From Vreelandella glaciei (lineage in GTDB: Bacteria > Pseudomonadota > Gammaproteobacteria > Pseudomonadales > Halomonadaceae), in contig NZ_JACCDE010000018.1 of NCBI RefSeq assembly GCF_013415125.1, positions 1 to 64,000 on the forward strand: DNA of 64,000 nucleotides, read 5' to 3'. Under the pieces are notes generated by a model. It was not told the origin of the DNA and did not search any database. It was given only the letters and a program-made list of their open reading frames with translations. Made by a program: the position numbers and the translations under genes. This document shows positions 43,255 through 54,532 of the stretch, piece by piece (within the stretch, counting starts at the first letter, position 1; every line of letters begins with the position of its first letter).

Positions 43255-44522
43255 CGCTTTCGTGCTTTGACCTTGGTGAGCAGATGCTTAGCGTGGATGA
43301 AGCGCGCCAAGCACTCGCCACCTTGATTGAACGCCCGCTGGACAGCGAACAGATTCCGCTGGCGCAGGCTCACGGCCGCCGGTTGGCCACAGCCATTCAG
43401 GCCCCCATTAATGTGCCGCAAAATACCAATGCTGCCATGGATGGCGTAGCGCTCGCCTTGGCTAAAGAAGGTGTTGGGGCCAAGCAAACCCTTTGGCCGC
43501 TGGCCGGTGAGGTATTGGCCGGGCAGTATCGCAGCGAATTAGTACCTGCCGGTCACTGCGTGCGCATCACCACCGGCGCGCCCTTGCCGCCTGGCACCGA
43601 TACCGTGGTAATGAGTGAACAGCTGCGCGAACCGTTAGATGATAAGCCTGCGCATGTGATCATTGAGTCGCCCGAGCTTCTCAAACACGGCCAGCATGTC
43701 CGCCAGACCGGTGAAGATATTGCCACTGGCGACACGGCGCTACCAGCGGGAGCAAGGCTCGATGCCGCCTCGCTGGGGCTTTTGGCGTCACTGGGTTATG
43801 CCGAGATCAGCGTGAGTCAGCGCCCAAAGGTAGCGATTTTTTCCACCGGCAATGAAGTCACGGCGCCTGGTGAGCCGCTGCCCCAGGCAGGCATTTATGA
43901 TGCCAATCGCTTCACCCTGATGGGCTTGCTTGCCGAACACGGCGCCGACGTCATTGACCTGGGCATTCTGCCAGACGATTTAAACGCTATTAAAACGGCC
44001 CTTGAAGACGCTGCAGAGCAGAGCGATTTGGTGATCACCAGCGGCGGCGTTTCCGTTGGCCAGGCTGACTTTACCCGCGACGCCCTGGAACAGTTGGGCC
44101 GTTTAGCCTTCTGGCGCGTAGCGCTGCGACCTGGCCGCCCCATGGCCTGCGGCTGGCTGGGTGAGAAGCGCACGCCGTTTGTTGGCTTGCCCGGCAATCC
44201 GGTAGCGGTCATGGTAACCTTCCTACAGTTTGTTTCGCCGCTGCTAGATCGGCTTAATGGGCAGCCATTGGCACCACCACACCGTCTTTATGCCGTTACC
44301 GAAAGTCTCTTAAAAAGCCGCTTGAAGCGTACTGACTTTATTCGCGGCGTTTACCATACTGATAGCGAAGGACGGTTACTCGTGCGCAGTACCGGCGCCC
44401 AGGGTTCGGGCATTTTGACCTCAATGGTGGCTGCTAACTGTTTGATTGAGCTTGCCGATGACCAGGCAGTCGCGCAACCGGGCGAGGTAGTCAGCATACA
44501 ACCACTTACGGGATGGCTATGA
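43251..44522 (+). CDS. moeA: MoeA molybdopterin molybdenumtransferase, copy 2
   Basis: A 423-residue MoeA paralogue with [14 protein letters not shown] near residue 60, [17 protein letters not shown] near residue 260 and [15 protein letters not shown] near residue 310. It clearly differs from the copy at 30860-32065 in sequence and in its place in the fdhD-mobA-moeA-moaA operon. In some organisms a second MoeA serves tungsten or a particular enzyme; whether that holds here is open. Confidence 0.93.
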   Translation: MTLSCFDLGEQMLSVDEARQALATLIERPLDSEQIPLAQAHGRRLATAIQAPINVPQNTNAAMDGVALALAKEGVGAKQTLWPLAGEVLAGQYRSELVPAGHCVRITTGAPLPPGTDTVVMSEQLREPLDDKPAHVIIESPELLKHGQHVRQTGEDIATGDTALPAGARLDAASLGLLASLGYAEISVSQRPKVAIFSTGNEVTAPGEPLPQAGIYDANRFTLMGLLAEHGADVIDLGILPDDLNAIKTALEDAAEQSDLVITSGGVSVGQADFTRDALEQLGRLAFWRVALRPGRPMACGWLGEKRTPFVGLPGNPVAVMVTFLQFVSPLLDRLNGQPLAPPHRLYAVTESLLKSRLKRTDFIRGVYHTDSEGRLLVRSTGAQGSGILTSMVAANCLIELADDQAVAQPGEVVSIQPLTGWL

Positions 44523-45559
44523 CCGAGCAACGACACGCTAATCCACAGCGATCTGCCCAGCCAGACACTGACCAGCAACTGATCGACGACTTTGGTCGGC
44601 GCATTAGCTATGTGCGTATCTCGGTCACCGATCGCTGCGACTTTCGCTGCGTGTACTGCATGAGCGAGGAGATGACGTTCCTGCCCCGCGCCCAGGTACT
44701 CACGCTGGAAGAGCTGGCAATGGTCGCCCGCGCCTTTACCGAACTCGGCGTGGAAAAAATTCGCCTGACCGGTGGTGAGCCGCTGGTGCGCCGTGATATC
44801 ACCCAGTTGGTCGACGAAATCGGCGCGATGCCAGGCCTTAACGATTTCACCATGACCACCAATGGTGCGAGCTTACGCAAACACGCCAAGCAGCTTTACG
44901 CCGGCGGTTTACGACGGCTAAATATCAGCCTGGATTCGCTGGATGCCGAACGCTTCAAGCAACTCACCCGCACCGGTGATTTAGCCAAAGTCATCGACGG
45001 TATTCATGCCGCTCAGGAAGCAGGCTTTAAGCGTATCAAGCTTAACGCGGTGATCTTGAAGGGGCGTAATGACGACGAAGTCATCGATCTGGTCACTTTT
45101 GCCCGCCGGGAAGGCCTCGATATTAGCTTTATCGAAGAGATGCCGCTGGGCGATGTTTCCGATCATTCGCGGGCGGAAACCTTCTACTCCAGCGATGACG
45201 TTCAGACGCTGATTGAATCACGCTACCCGCTGATCCCCACGACCGAAACCACCCCAGGGCCCTCGCGCTACTTCCGGATGGCCGATAGCGACAGTCGGGT
45301 GGGGTTCATCTCACCGCATAGCCACAACTTTTGCGATACCTGTAACCGGGTGCGCGTGACCGTGGAAGGCCGCCTGCTGCTTTGTTTAGGCAACGAACAC
45401 TCGGTGGATCTGCGTGCCGTGCTGCGCCGCCACCCCGGCAATATGCAGGCACTGAAAGAGGCGATTATCAATGCCCTGCCGCTAAAGCCTGAGCGCCACC
45501 ACTTCACCACCGATGGCGATGTTCAGGTAGTACGCTTTATGAATATGACAGGGGGGTAG
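44513..45559 (+). CDS. moaA: MoaA GTP 3',8-cyclase
   Basis: A 348-residue radical-SAM enzyme for the first step of molybdopterin synthesis. The SAM cluster cysteines are Cys42, Cys46 and Cys49 in CDFRCVYC. The second cluster is bound by the C-terminal [20 protein letters not shown], and the protein ends with the conserved double glycine (MTGG). An ATG two codons later, at 44519, is equally plausible as start. It overlaps moeA by 10 bp or less. Confidence 0.94.
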   Translation: MAMTEQRHANPQRSAQPDTDQQLIDDFGRRISYVRISVTDRCDFRCVYCMSEEMTFLPRAQVLTLEELAMVARAFTELGVEKIRLTGGEPLVRRDITQLVDEIGAMPGLNDFTMTTNGASLRKHAKQLYAGGLRRLNISLDSLDAERFKQLTRTGDLAKVIDGIHAAQEAGFKRIKLNAVILKGRNDDEVIDLVTFARREGLDISFIEEMPLGDVSDHSRAETFYSSDDVQTLIESRYPLIPTTETTPGPSRYFRMADSDSRVGFISPHSHNFCDTCNRVRVTVEGRLLLCLGNEHSVDLRAVLRRHPGNMQALKEAIINALPLKPERHHFTTDGDVQVVRFMNMTGG

Positions 45560-45562
45560 GCA

Positions 45563-46585
45563 TTGGCAGCGTCAGAAAGGTTGGCAAAAGTGCCGGTGCA
45601 TATCATTACCGGCTTTCTCGGCAGCGGCAAAACCACGCTTATCCACAGCCTAATCGAGCAAAAGCCTGTGGATGAAACCTGGGCCATTCTGGTCAACGAG
45701 TTTGGTCAAATCGGCATCGATCAGGCCATGTTTGACGCGCGTGACGATGTGGTGGTGAAAGGCCTGCCCGGCGGCTGCCTGTGCTGCCAGCTCGCCTTTG
45801 TACTGCAGGCGGCGCTGGTGAATTTACTCGCGCGCAGCAAGCCTGATCGCGTCATCATCGAGCCCTCAGGCCTTGGCCACCCGGCAGGCCTGCTGGATCT
45901 ACTGCGTGGCGAAGCCTTTCTTGAGGTGGTCGAGGTACGCGATATTATTGCCACCCTCGACCCACGTCGCCTGGACGATCCTCGTGCACGCCAGCACGAC
46001 ACCTTCCGCGACCAGCTCGATATGGCCGACGCCGTAGCGCTCACCATGCTCGACCAGAGCACGCCCGAACAGCTCAGCGCCGCCCACACCTTTGTGGCGC
46101 AGCGCTGGCCGCCGCGTAAATGGGTGCAGGAAGCCCCGCAAGGCGAACTACCGATAGCGCTGTTGACTCAAAGCGGAAGCGCCGAAGCAAGCGATATCAG
46201 TGTGCCCACCAGCCATCAACAGCTGGCGGCAGCGCCCAGCATAGCCGGGTCGTTTTTTGATTTTCCGCCCCCGCCTGGCCAGCCCCAACGTGAGACCGGC
46301 ACCTCGCTGGGCTACACCAGCACGGGGTTACGTTGGCACCCAAGCGAGCGCTTCGATCTGGATAACTTGGCCGCCTGTTTGGGAGAGCTACCCAGCGAGG
46401 CGCGCATTAAAGGCGTGTTTCATACCAACAGCGGCTGGAAACGCCTTAACCGCGCCGGAGGTACGCTCAGCGTTGAAAGCAGCGCGTGGCGGCAAGACTC
46501 CCGGCTGGAAGTTATCCTTCCCGATACGACCCCCGCTCCCGATAACAATATAGAGGGCCGGCTCCGCTTGCTGACGCTGGATTAA
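45563..46585 (+). CDS. CobW/COG0523-family GTPase (metal-handling)
   Basis: A 340-residue G3E-family GTPase. Walker A is GFLGSGKTTL near residue 17, the switch region holds the COG0523 metal motif GGCLCCQ near residue 72, and IIEPSGLGHP provides a Walker-B-like block. The C-terminal domain of the family begins near residue 225. The start is TTG at 45563, four bases after the moaA stop, with an AGGGGGG ribosome site. Family members deliver Zn, Co or other metals. Its tight coupling with Moco genes suggests a metal or cofactor role for formate dehydrogenase; that is inference. Confidence 0.85.
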   Translation: MAASERLAKVPVHIITGFLGSGKTTLIHSLIEQKPVDETWAILVNEFGQIGIDQAMFDARDDVVVKGLPGGCLCCQLAFVLQAALVNLLARSKPDRVIIEPSGLGHPAGLLDLLRGEAFLEVVEVRDIIATLDPRRLDDPRARQHDTFRDQLDMADAVALTMLDQSTPEQLSAAHTFVAQRWPPRKWVQEAPQGELPIALLTQSGSAEASDISVPTSHQQLAAAPSIAGSFFDFPPPPGQPQRETGTSLGYTSTGLRWHPSERFDLDNLAACLGELPSEARIKGVFHTNSGWKRLNRAGGTLSVESSAWRQDSRLEVILPDTTPAPDNNIEGRLRLLTLD

Positions 46586-47558
46586 TCGCCCGTAACCAAT
46601 TTTTCAATGGCCTCTACGGTGACCGGACGCCCAAACAGATAACCTTGATACGCGTGGCAGTCGTGCGCCAGTAGCCACGCCTGCTGCGCTTTGATCTCTA
46701 CCCCTTCCGCAATAACCTCTAGATTGAGGCTCTCAGCCAGGGCAATGGTACTCTCGACAATCGCCGCGTTGGCTTGGCTTTCGAGCACCTGCTGCACAAA
46801 GGATTGGTCGATTTTTAGCTGATCCAGCGGCGGTTGCGCTAAATAAGCCAGGGAAGAGTAGCCGGTGCCGAAATCATCCAGAGAGAAACGTACGCCGCGC
46901 GCTTTAAGGGCAAGCATTTTATCCCGAGCGTCATCTCGCGCTTCCACGCCAGTGATCTTGCCGTGGTGATCCACCTGGGGCTGGTAATAGAGCTGCCACT
47001 GTTGACTTGACTGCGCCTGACGCAGATCCACCTCTAATTTCACATGGGCCAACTTTTTGACCAGTAAAGCGGCGTCACCAACTCCAGCTGCTGGCTATGC
47101 TGAAAGACTTTAAAAAACACGTCTCGCTGATATTTATATCGGCAGCCTGACCGGCTCTACTGCTGGCTAGCAAGCGTCCTGTCGAATCAAATAGCCCTAT
47201 CTAATCAACCATAGGTAGGTATGAGGCGAGGTTTCCCAGCAAGCGTTGTAATAACTGAGTATTGTCGTTATCAGATATCTCTTGTAACGCCAATATTTCG
47301 GTTAGCCCAAAAAGAGCTTGTCCACTTTAGTGCAAAAATCCCTTTTGCCCACTCGGTCACTACATTGGCCCGCGCGGTAATGCGGGATTCAGCAGCTTTA
47401 ATTTCCTGCTGATACTGTTTATTAAGTAACCAATCAAACAGTGCCACCATGACCAAAATTGACAGCACATAGAGCGTAAATACGCTGCGCCGCTGTTGGC
47501 GGTAAGTGTTTGGTGCTTTAAGAACATCATCATATACATCAGTGGCAGTGACGGACAT
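46582..47558 (-). pseudogene. Decayed membrane sensor/EAL phosphodiesterase gene
   Basis: The minus-strand N-terminus (47558 downward) encodes one membrane helix near residues 28-44 and the start of a periplasmic sensor. It then shifts frame near 47320-47330: a +1 frame continues NGQALFGLTEILALQEIS and QLLQRLLGNLASYLPMVD, reaches an in-frame TAG, and continues IGLFDSTGRLLASSRAGQAA. A second shift is needed to read VFFKVFQHSQQLELVTPLYW. The next recognisable part is the end of a GGDEF-EAL linker and an EAL domain (residues LYYQPQVD, then a jump to RFSLDDFGTGYSSLAYLAQP and EVIAEGVE). The GGDEF region and first EAL half, including the EAL motif itself (only VEAR remains), are absent. It cannot make active enzyme. 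Confidence 0.85.
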
Positions 47559-47761
47559 CGCGCAGAGGCCTTATCCAGGCATCCCCTGAGGGCACCTGAT
47601 ACAGTGTAAAAATAACTAGAAACGATACACCTCACGCGCTCACACGTGGTTTACCTCGATAGTGCCGCGGTGCTTTTATGATGTATATCAGTTTTTATCG
47701 CAGGTAATACGTTAAAAAGCGTGACCTTAACCGTTGATTGTCTACATACCAAGGATTTGTC

Positions 47762-48664
47762 ATGGCATCGCTGGGCCAAATGAGTGATTACGAGATACGT
47801 CTAGTCCGTATTTTTAAGACAGTGGTTGAATGCGGCGGCTTTACGGCTGCAGAAACGACGCTCGGTATCAGCCGCTCAGCGATTAGCCAACACATGAATG
47901 ATTTGGAGGGAAGGCTGGGCTTTTCACTCTGCCAGCGGGGGCGCGGAGGGTTTAGCTTAACGGAGGAAGGTAAAGAGATTTATCAAGCGGGACTAACGCT
48001 ACTAACGGCGCTGGAAACCTTCAAAAGTGATGTAAATGCCCTGCATCAAACGATTAAAGGTGAGCTGAATATCGGTATTACCGATAACTTGGTGACACTA
48101 CCCGCCATGCATGTCACCAACGCGCTGGCTGAACTTAGCGCGCCGGAAAATGAAGTAATGCTGCATATCCATATGGAGCCTTCGGATGCCGTCATTCGAG
48201 GCGTGATGGACGGCCACTTGCATGTCGGTGTAGTACCCGCAGTCAACCTACCGACCAGTTTAGAAAACCGACACCTTTACGACGAGCCTTCTTACCTTTA
48301 CTGCGCAGCGGGTCATCCACTGTTTCATCAGCATGACGATACGCTTAGTACTGAGGATATCGCCCAACACTTCGCTATTTCGCCTCGCTATCCGCTACCG
48401 TTCGAGGCACGCCAAGCCCATGATGCTCTCTCGCTTCGCGCTTCGGCCTCTGATCGGGAAGGCGCAGCATTTTTAATTCTGACCGGGCGTTTTATCGGCT
48501 TTCTTCCAGAGCACGTGGCCGAACAGTGGGTCGCGGCAGGCAAAATGCGCTCTCTGCTGAGTGCTACACAACACTATCGCATTCCCTTTGTGCTGATCAC
48601 TCGCCACGACCGCCGCCCCAACCGAGTGGTGGATGCGTTTTTGAATTTAATTAAAAGCAGCTAA
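47762..48664 (+). CDS. LysR-family transcriptional regulator
   Basis: A 300-residue LysR regulator with the N-terminal winged helix (VECGGFTAAETTLGISRSAI near residue 25) and a substrate-binding-type effector domain. AAGGA precedes the ATG at 47762; the longer frame adds eight residues with no ribosome site. It is convergent with the NCS1 permease and separated from it by a shared terminator. It is a reasonable candidate regulator of the pyrimidine cluster, but nothing in the sequence proves the target. Confidence 0.88.
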   Translation: MASLGQMSDYEIRLVRIFKTVVECGGFTAAETTLGISRSAISQHMNDLEGRLGFSLCQRGRGGFSLTEEGKEIYQAGLTLLTALETFKSDVNALHQTIKGELNIGITDNLVTLPAMHVTNALAELSAPENEVMLHIHMEPSDAVIRGVMDGHLHVGVVPAVNLPTSLENRHLYDEPSYLYCAAGHPLFHQHDDTLSTEDIAQHFAISPRYPLPFEARQAHDALSLRASASDREGAAFLILTGRFIGFLPEHVAEQWVAAGKMRSLLSATQHYRIPFVLITRHDRRPNRVVDAFLNLIKSS

Positions 48665-48670
48665 GGTAAA

Positions 48671-48696
48671 AAACCCGGCACGATAAAGCCGGGTTT
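48671..48696. terminator. Bidirectional terminator between lysR and the permease
   Basis: AAACCCGGC at 48671-48679 pairs with GCCGGGTTT at 48688-48696. On the minus strand the stem ends in TTTTTT, a good terminator for the permease; on the plus strand the T-run is short. Confidence 0.82.
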
Positions 48697-48703
48697 AAAC
48701 GGC

Positions 48704-50221
48704 TTAACGCTGCTCGGTTGCTTCGCTGGCCATGATGGGCTCGGGCCCCGCCTGAGGCGATGACGCCAACACCTGGCTTGCAACAAAATAAACAATGGCC
48801 CCCAGCGCCGAGCCGGTAAACCAGCCGTAGTCGTAGAACCAGTTCATCGTCCCTGTCACCAATGAAATTAAGGTGAGTAGTACCGGCACGCCAAAGGCGA
48901 TAAAACCAGCCATGTTCACCGCAGGGTAGGCATGGTTATCCATATACAGGCTCGGTATATCGAGGCGCTGCTTTTTAATCAGAAAATAATCGACCGCCAT
49001 AATGCCTGCGATAGGGCCAAGCAGGCTTGAGTACCCGAGCAGCCAGTTCGAATACATCTGTTCAAGTGACACGCCTGGAGGAATGACCCCCGCTTTTTGT
49101 AAAAGATCGTAGCCCATCAGCAGCACGCCCACCGCACCGGTCATCAGCACACCGCGGGTCTGATTGATCAATTTGGGCGCAATATTCTGAAAGTCGTTGG
49201 TAGGCGAAACAATATTCGACGCCGTATTGGTCGAAATGGTGGCGATAATGATCAACAGCATCGCCATGACTACCCAGAAGGGACTGTCGATATAGCCAAT
49301 CAACCGCACCGGGTCAGCAACGGTTTGCCCCACCAGCGTCTCAGACGCCGCGGTCAATACAACGCCGAGCGCGGCAAAGAAGAACATCGTCAACGGCAGC
49401 CCGATGATCTGGCCAGCAATCTGGTCTTTCTGGCTTTTAGCAAAGCGGCTGAAGTCAGGGATATTAAGTGACAACGTGGCCCAAAAGCCCACCATGGCGG
49501 TTAAGCCAGCAAAGAAGTAGCCATACACCGGCGCTCCTTCAGGACGCGACGGCGGTTGTGCCAACAGCTCGGTCATTGACATGTTCGGCCACGCCCACAT
49601 CATCAACCCGACGCCCACCGCCAACAGTAACGGCGCGGCTAACGTTTCCAACCACTTAATCGATTCGGCCCCACGAATCACTACGTAGAGATTCATTGCC
49701 CCGAACACAAAAAAGCCAATCACCTCCCCCACACCGCCAAGCGCCGCCCAGGCGGGAATCAACTCAGACAACAGTAAATGAATCGCCAACCCGCCAAACA
49801 TAGTCTGAATACCGAACCAGCCGCAGCCCACCAATGCCCTCACCAGGCAAGGCACATTGGACCCTAAGATACCGAAGGATGAACGTAAAACGACAGGAAA
49901 AGGAATGCCAAATTTAGTGCCAGGAAAAGCGTTTAAGGTCAGCGGAATCAGCACAATGATATTCGCCAATAGAATGGCAAACAGCGCCTCTCCAACGCTT
50001 AGACCAAAATAAGCGGTCAATACGCCGCCTAGCGTATAGGTAGGCACACAAATCGACATACCCACCCATAGCGCTGCGATATTCCACTTACTCCAAGTGC
50101 GTTCACTGGCTTGGGTGGGAGCAATATCTTTGTTAAAGCGTGAACTGCTGCGTACATCGTTGCCTACATCAAGTTCAATCAGCCCGTCTCTATCCACCAT
50201 CTGAGAGGTTGTTCCCGTCAT
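48704..50221 (-). CDS. NCS1-family pyrimidine permease
   Basis: A 505-residue transporter of the NCS1 (nucleobase:cation symporter) family with about 12 membrane segments. Family features are SKWNIAALWVGMSICVPTY near the first helix and LGSNVPCLVRALVGCGWFGI near residue 105. Its gene is divergent from the reductive pyrimidine pathway, so uracil, thymine or dihydropyrimidine is the likely cargo. The start at 50221 has AGAGGAT eight bases upstream; a TTG six codons earlier sits inside that site. It is distinct from the CodB-type member at 61914. Confidence 0.88.
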   Translation of the reverse strand: MTGTTSQMVDRDGLIELDVGNDVRSSSRFNKDIAPTQASERTWSKWNIAALWVGMSICVPTYTLGGVLTAYFGLSVGEALFAILLANIIVLIPLTLNAFPGTKFGIPFPVVLRSSFGILGSNVPCLVRALVGCGWFGIQTMFGGLAIHLLLSELIPAWAALGGVGEVIGFFVFGAMNLYVVIRGAESIKWLETLAAPLLLAVGVGLMMWAWPNMSMTELLAQPPSRPEGAPVYGYFFAGLTAMVGFWATLSLNIPDFSRFAKSQKDQIAGQIIGLPLTMFFFAALGVVLTAASETLVGQTVADPVRLIGYIDSPFWVVMAMLLIIIATISTNTASNIVSPTNDFQNIAPKLINQTRGVLMTGAVGVLLMGYDLLQKAGVIPPGVSLEQMYSNWLLGYSSLLGPIAGIMAVDYFLIKKQRLDIPSLYMDNHAYPAVNMAGFIAFGVPVLLTLISLVTGTMNWFYDYGWFTGSALGAIVYFVASQVLASSPQAGPEPIMASEATEQR

Positions 50222-50774
50222 TTTATCTATCCTCTGCAATGCGTTACCCAGTCACGCTCTCTTAAGGACCTTCACGGTCAGTGGAGCTTCTAAACAGAAT
50301 CAAAAGCAATAAACGTGCCTACTTATAAAAGTAGAGGCATTAACTCATTGATTAAAAAGCTGCCTTACTGGACAACAATATTATTGTTAGCTGGTTAACT
50401 TTATCGATCATACTCCCAAAACAAAAATCGATTCAACAAAACTAGGTCAAAAAAAATATTTGCACCAACTTTAAACGTAATAATTTTCAAATGACCGCCA
50501 ATATTACTATTAAGTACATGATTTACAATAATTAGTTAAAAAACCCAAAACAGTGCACTGGCTCACCAAAAGAGTGAATAAACTTTTTAAAAATAATAAA
50601 AACAAACAAACTCAACAGGTTAAATGAAAATTAAAAAACATAAGGTACAAACTTGATAAAACTACCCAACCAGCGATACTTTCAACAAAAGCTGTCTTAT
50701 TTGTCAGCTTTATTAATTGTTTCTCCACACCCCATAGCCAAGCGCTTTAAACCAACAATCAGAGTGAGCGTCTC
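50222..50774. promoter_or_regulatory. AT-rich divergent control region of the pyrimidine cluster
   Basis: This 553-bp gap has no convincing gene; it is far more AT-rich than the flanks. It holds an imperfect hairpin TGCCTACTT/AAGTAGAGGCA at 50317-50340, a perfect 15-bp palindrome with one central base (AACAATA-T-TATTGTT) at 50374-50388, a possible sigma-70 promoter on the plus strand (TTGATA 50653-50658, 16 bp, GATACT 50675-50680), and AAAGCTG/CAGCTTT at 50688-50711, between that promoter and the start codon at 50775. Regulator sites are inferred. Confidence 0.5.
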
Positions 50775-53113
<2,339 letters not shown>

Positions 53114-53152
53114 CCCCGGCCTTCATAAGAACAGAGCAATGGAGAAACGACC

Positions 53153-54532
53153 GTGACCCATTCACTTGATCACCTACCCAGCGCAAAAGAGGTCGGCACC
53201 TACGACCCAGCGACGTTGGCACATAATTTCAGCGACCTTCATCCACCGCTGACGCCGCGTCAGGCCATCATCGAAAGCCAGCGCTGCCTCTACTGTTATG
53301 ACGCGCCCTGCGTCGAGGCCTGCCCGTCGGACATTGATATCCCGAGCTTTATTCGCCAAATCAGTGATAGCAACATCAACGGAGCAGCGCAAACCATTCT
53401 GGAAGCCAATATCCTGGGCGGCAGCTGCGCCCGGGTTTGCCCCACCGAAATCCTCTGCGAGCGCAGCTGCGTGCGCAACCACGACACCGAGTGCCAGCCA
53501 GTGCTGATCGGCCTGTTACAGCGTCACGCCACCGACCATATGCAGTTCGATGGCCATCCGTTCAAACGCGCTGCCAGCACTGGCCGCCACATCGCCGTGG
53601 TCGGCGCCGGGCCTGCCGGGCTCTCCTGCGCCCATCGCCTGGCGATGCTGGGCCATCAGGTAACGATTTTTGAAGCTGAGCAAAAGCCCGGCGGGCTCAA
53701 CGAGTACGGCATCGCCCGCTATAAAATGACCGACGACTTTGCCCGCAAAGAGGTCGAGTTTTTACTGGAGATCGGAGGCATCGACATCCAGTACGGGCAG
53801 CGCCTAGGCGATCACCTCACCCTCGATACGCTGCGCCAGCAGTACGACAGCGTTTTCCTAGGCCTGGGGCTCGGTGCCAGCCGCGCGTTAGGGCTCACAG
53901 GAGAAGACGCCCCTGGCCTGATGCCCGCAGTGGATTACATTAAAACCCTGCGTCAAAGCGATGACCTGGGCAGCCTAGCCGTGGCGAAACGCTGCATTGT
54001 GATTGGCGCAGGCAATACCGCGATCGACATGGCGACCCAAATGGCACGCTTGGGGGCAACGGAGGTTACGCTGGTCTACCGCCGGGGCATCGAGTCGATG
54101 TCCGCCACCGGCCACGAACAGGAGATCGCCAAGGCCAACGGCGTGCGCATGATCACCTGGGCACAGCCCGACGAGATTCTGCTGGATAATCAGGGCCGTG
54201 TGGCAAGCATGCGCTTTGCCAAGACCGCCGATCAAGCAGGACGATTAACCACCAGTGGGGAAACCTTCGAGATTACCGCCGACGCCATTTTTACCGCTAT
54301 CGGCCAAAGCTTCGAGGGCGAAAGCCTCCGCGATACTACTGCCGCCGAGCTTGCTCGCGACGGCGAACGCATTCACGTCGATGAGATGTTCCAGACGTCA
54401 CTACCCAATGTTTACGCTGGCGGCGACTGCGTAAAACCCGGTCAGGATCTCACCGTACAAGCCGTGCAACACGGCAAGTTGGCGGCCCACGCCATTCATC
54501 AAGCGCTCGCCGCTAAGCAGGAGGCCGCATGA
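53153..54532 (+). CDS. preT: Dihydropyrimidine dehydrogenase (NAD), small FAD/FeS subunit
   Basis: A 459-residue PreT-type subunit. The N-terminal ~120 residues have Cys clusters (CLYCYDAPCVEACP near 50 and CARVCPTEILCERSC near 95) for 4Fe-4S centres. A FAD-binding GAGPAGLSCAH follows near 160 and an NAD-binding GAGNTAIDMA near 290. The start is GTG at 53153, with GGAG nine bases upstream. It transfers electrons between NAD(H) and the PreA subunit and overlaps its gene by 4 bp. Confidence 0.93.
   Translation: MTHSLDHLPSAKEVGTYDPATLAHNFSDLHPPLTPRQAIIESQRCLYCYDAPCVEACPSDIDIPSFIRQISDSNINGAAQTILEANILGGSCARVCPTEILCERSCVRNHDTECQPVLIGLLQRHATDHMQFDGHPFKRAASTGRHIAVVGAGPAGLSCAHRLAMLGHQVTIFEAEQKPGGLNEYGIARYKMTDDFARKEVEFLLEIGGIDIQYGQRLGDHLTLDTLRQQYDSVFLGLGLGASRALGLTGEDAPGLMPAVDYIKTLRQSDDLGSLAVAKRCIVIGAGNTAIDMATQMARLGATEVTLVYRRGIESMSATGHEQEIAKANGVRMITWAQPDEILLDNQGRVASMRFAKTADQAGRLTTSGETFEITADAIFTAIGQSFEGESLRDTTAAELARDGERIHVDEMFQTSLPNVYAGGDCVKPGQDLTVQAVQHGKLAAHAIHQALAAKQEAA

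Noticed and set aside
50235..50252. Sigma-54-like CTGGGTAACGCATTGCA on the minus strand before the NCS1 permease
   Set aside because: GG-N10-GC spacing is right, but transcription would begin about 4 bases before the ATG and remove the ribosome site; the -24 part also departs from consensus.
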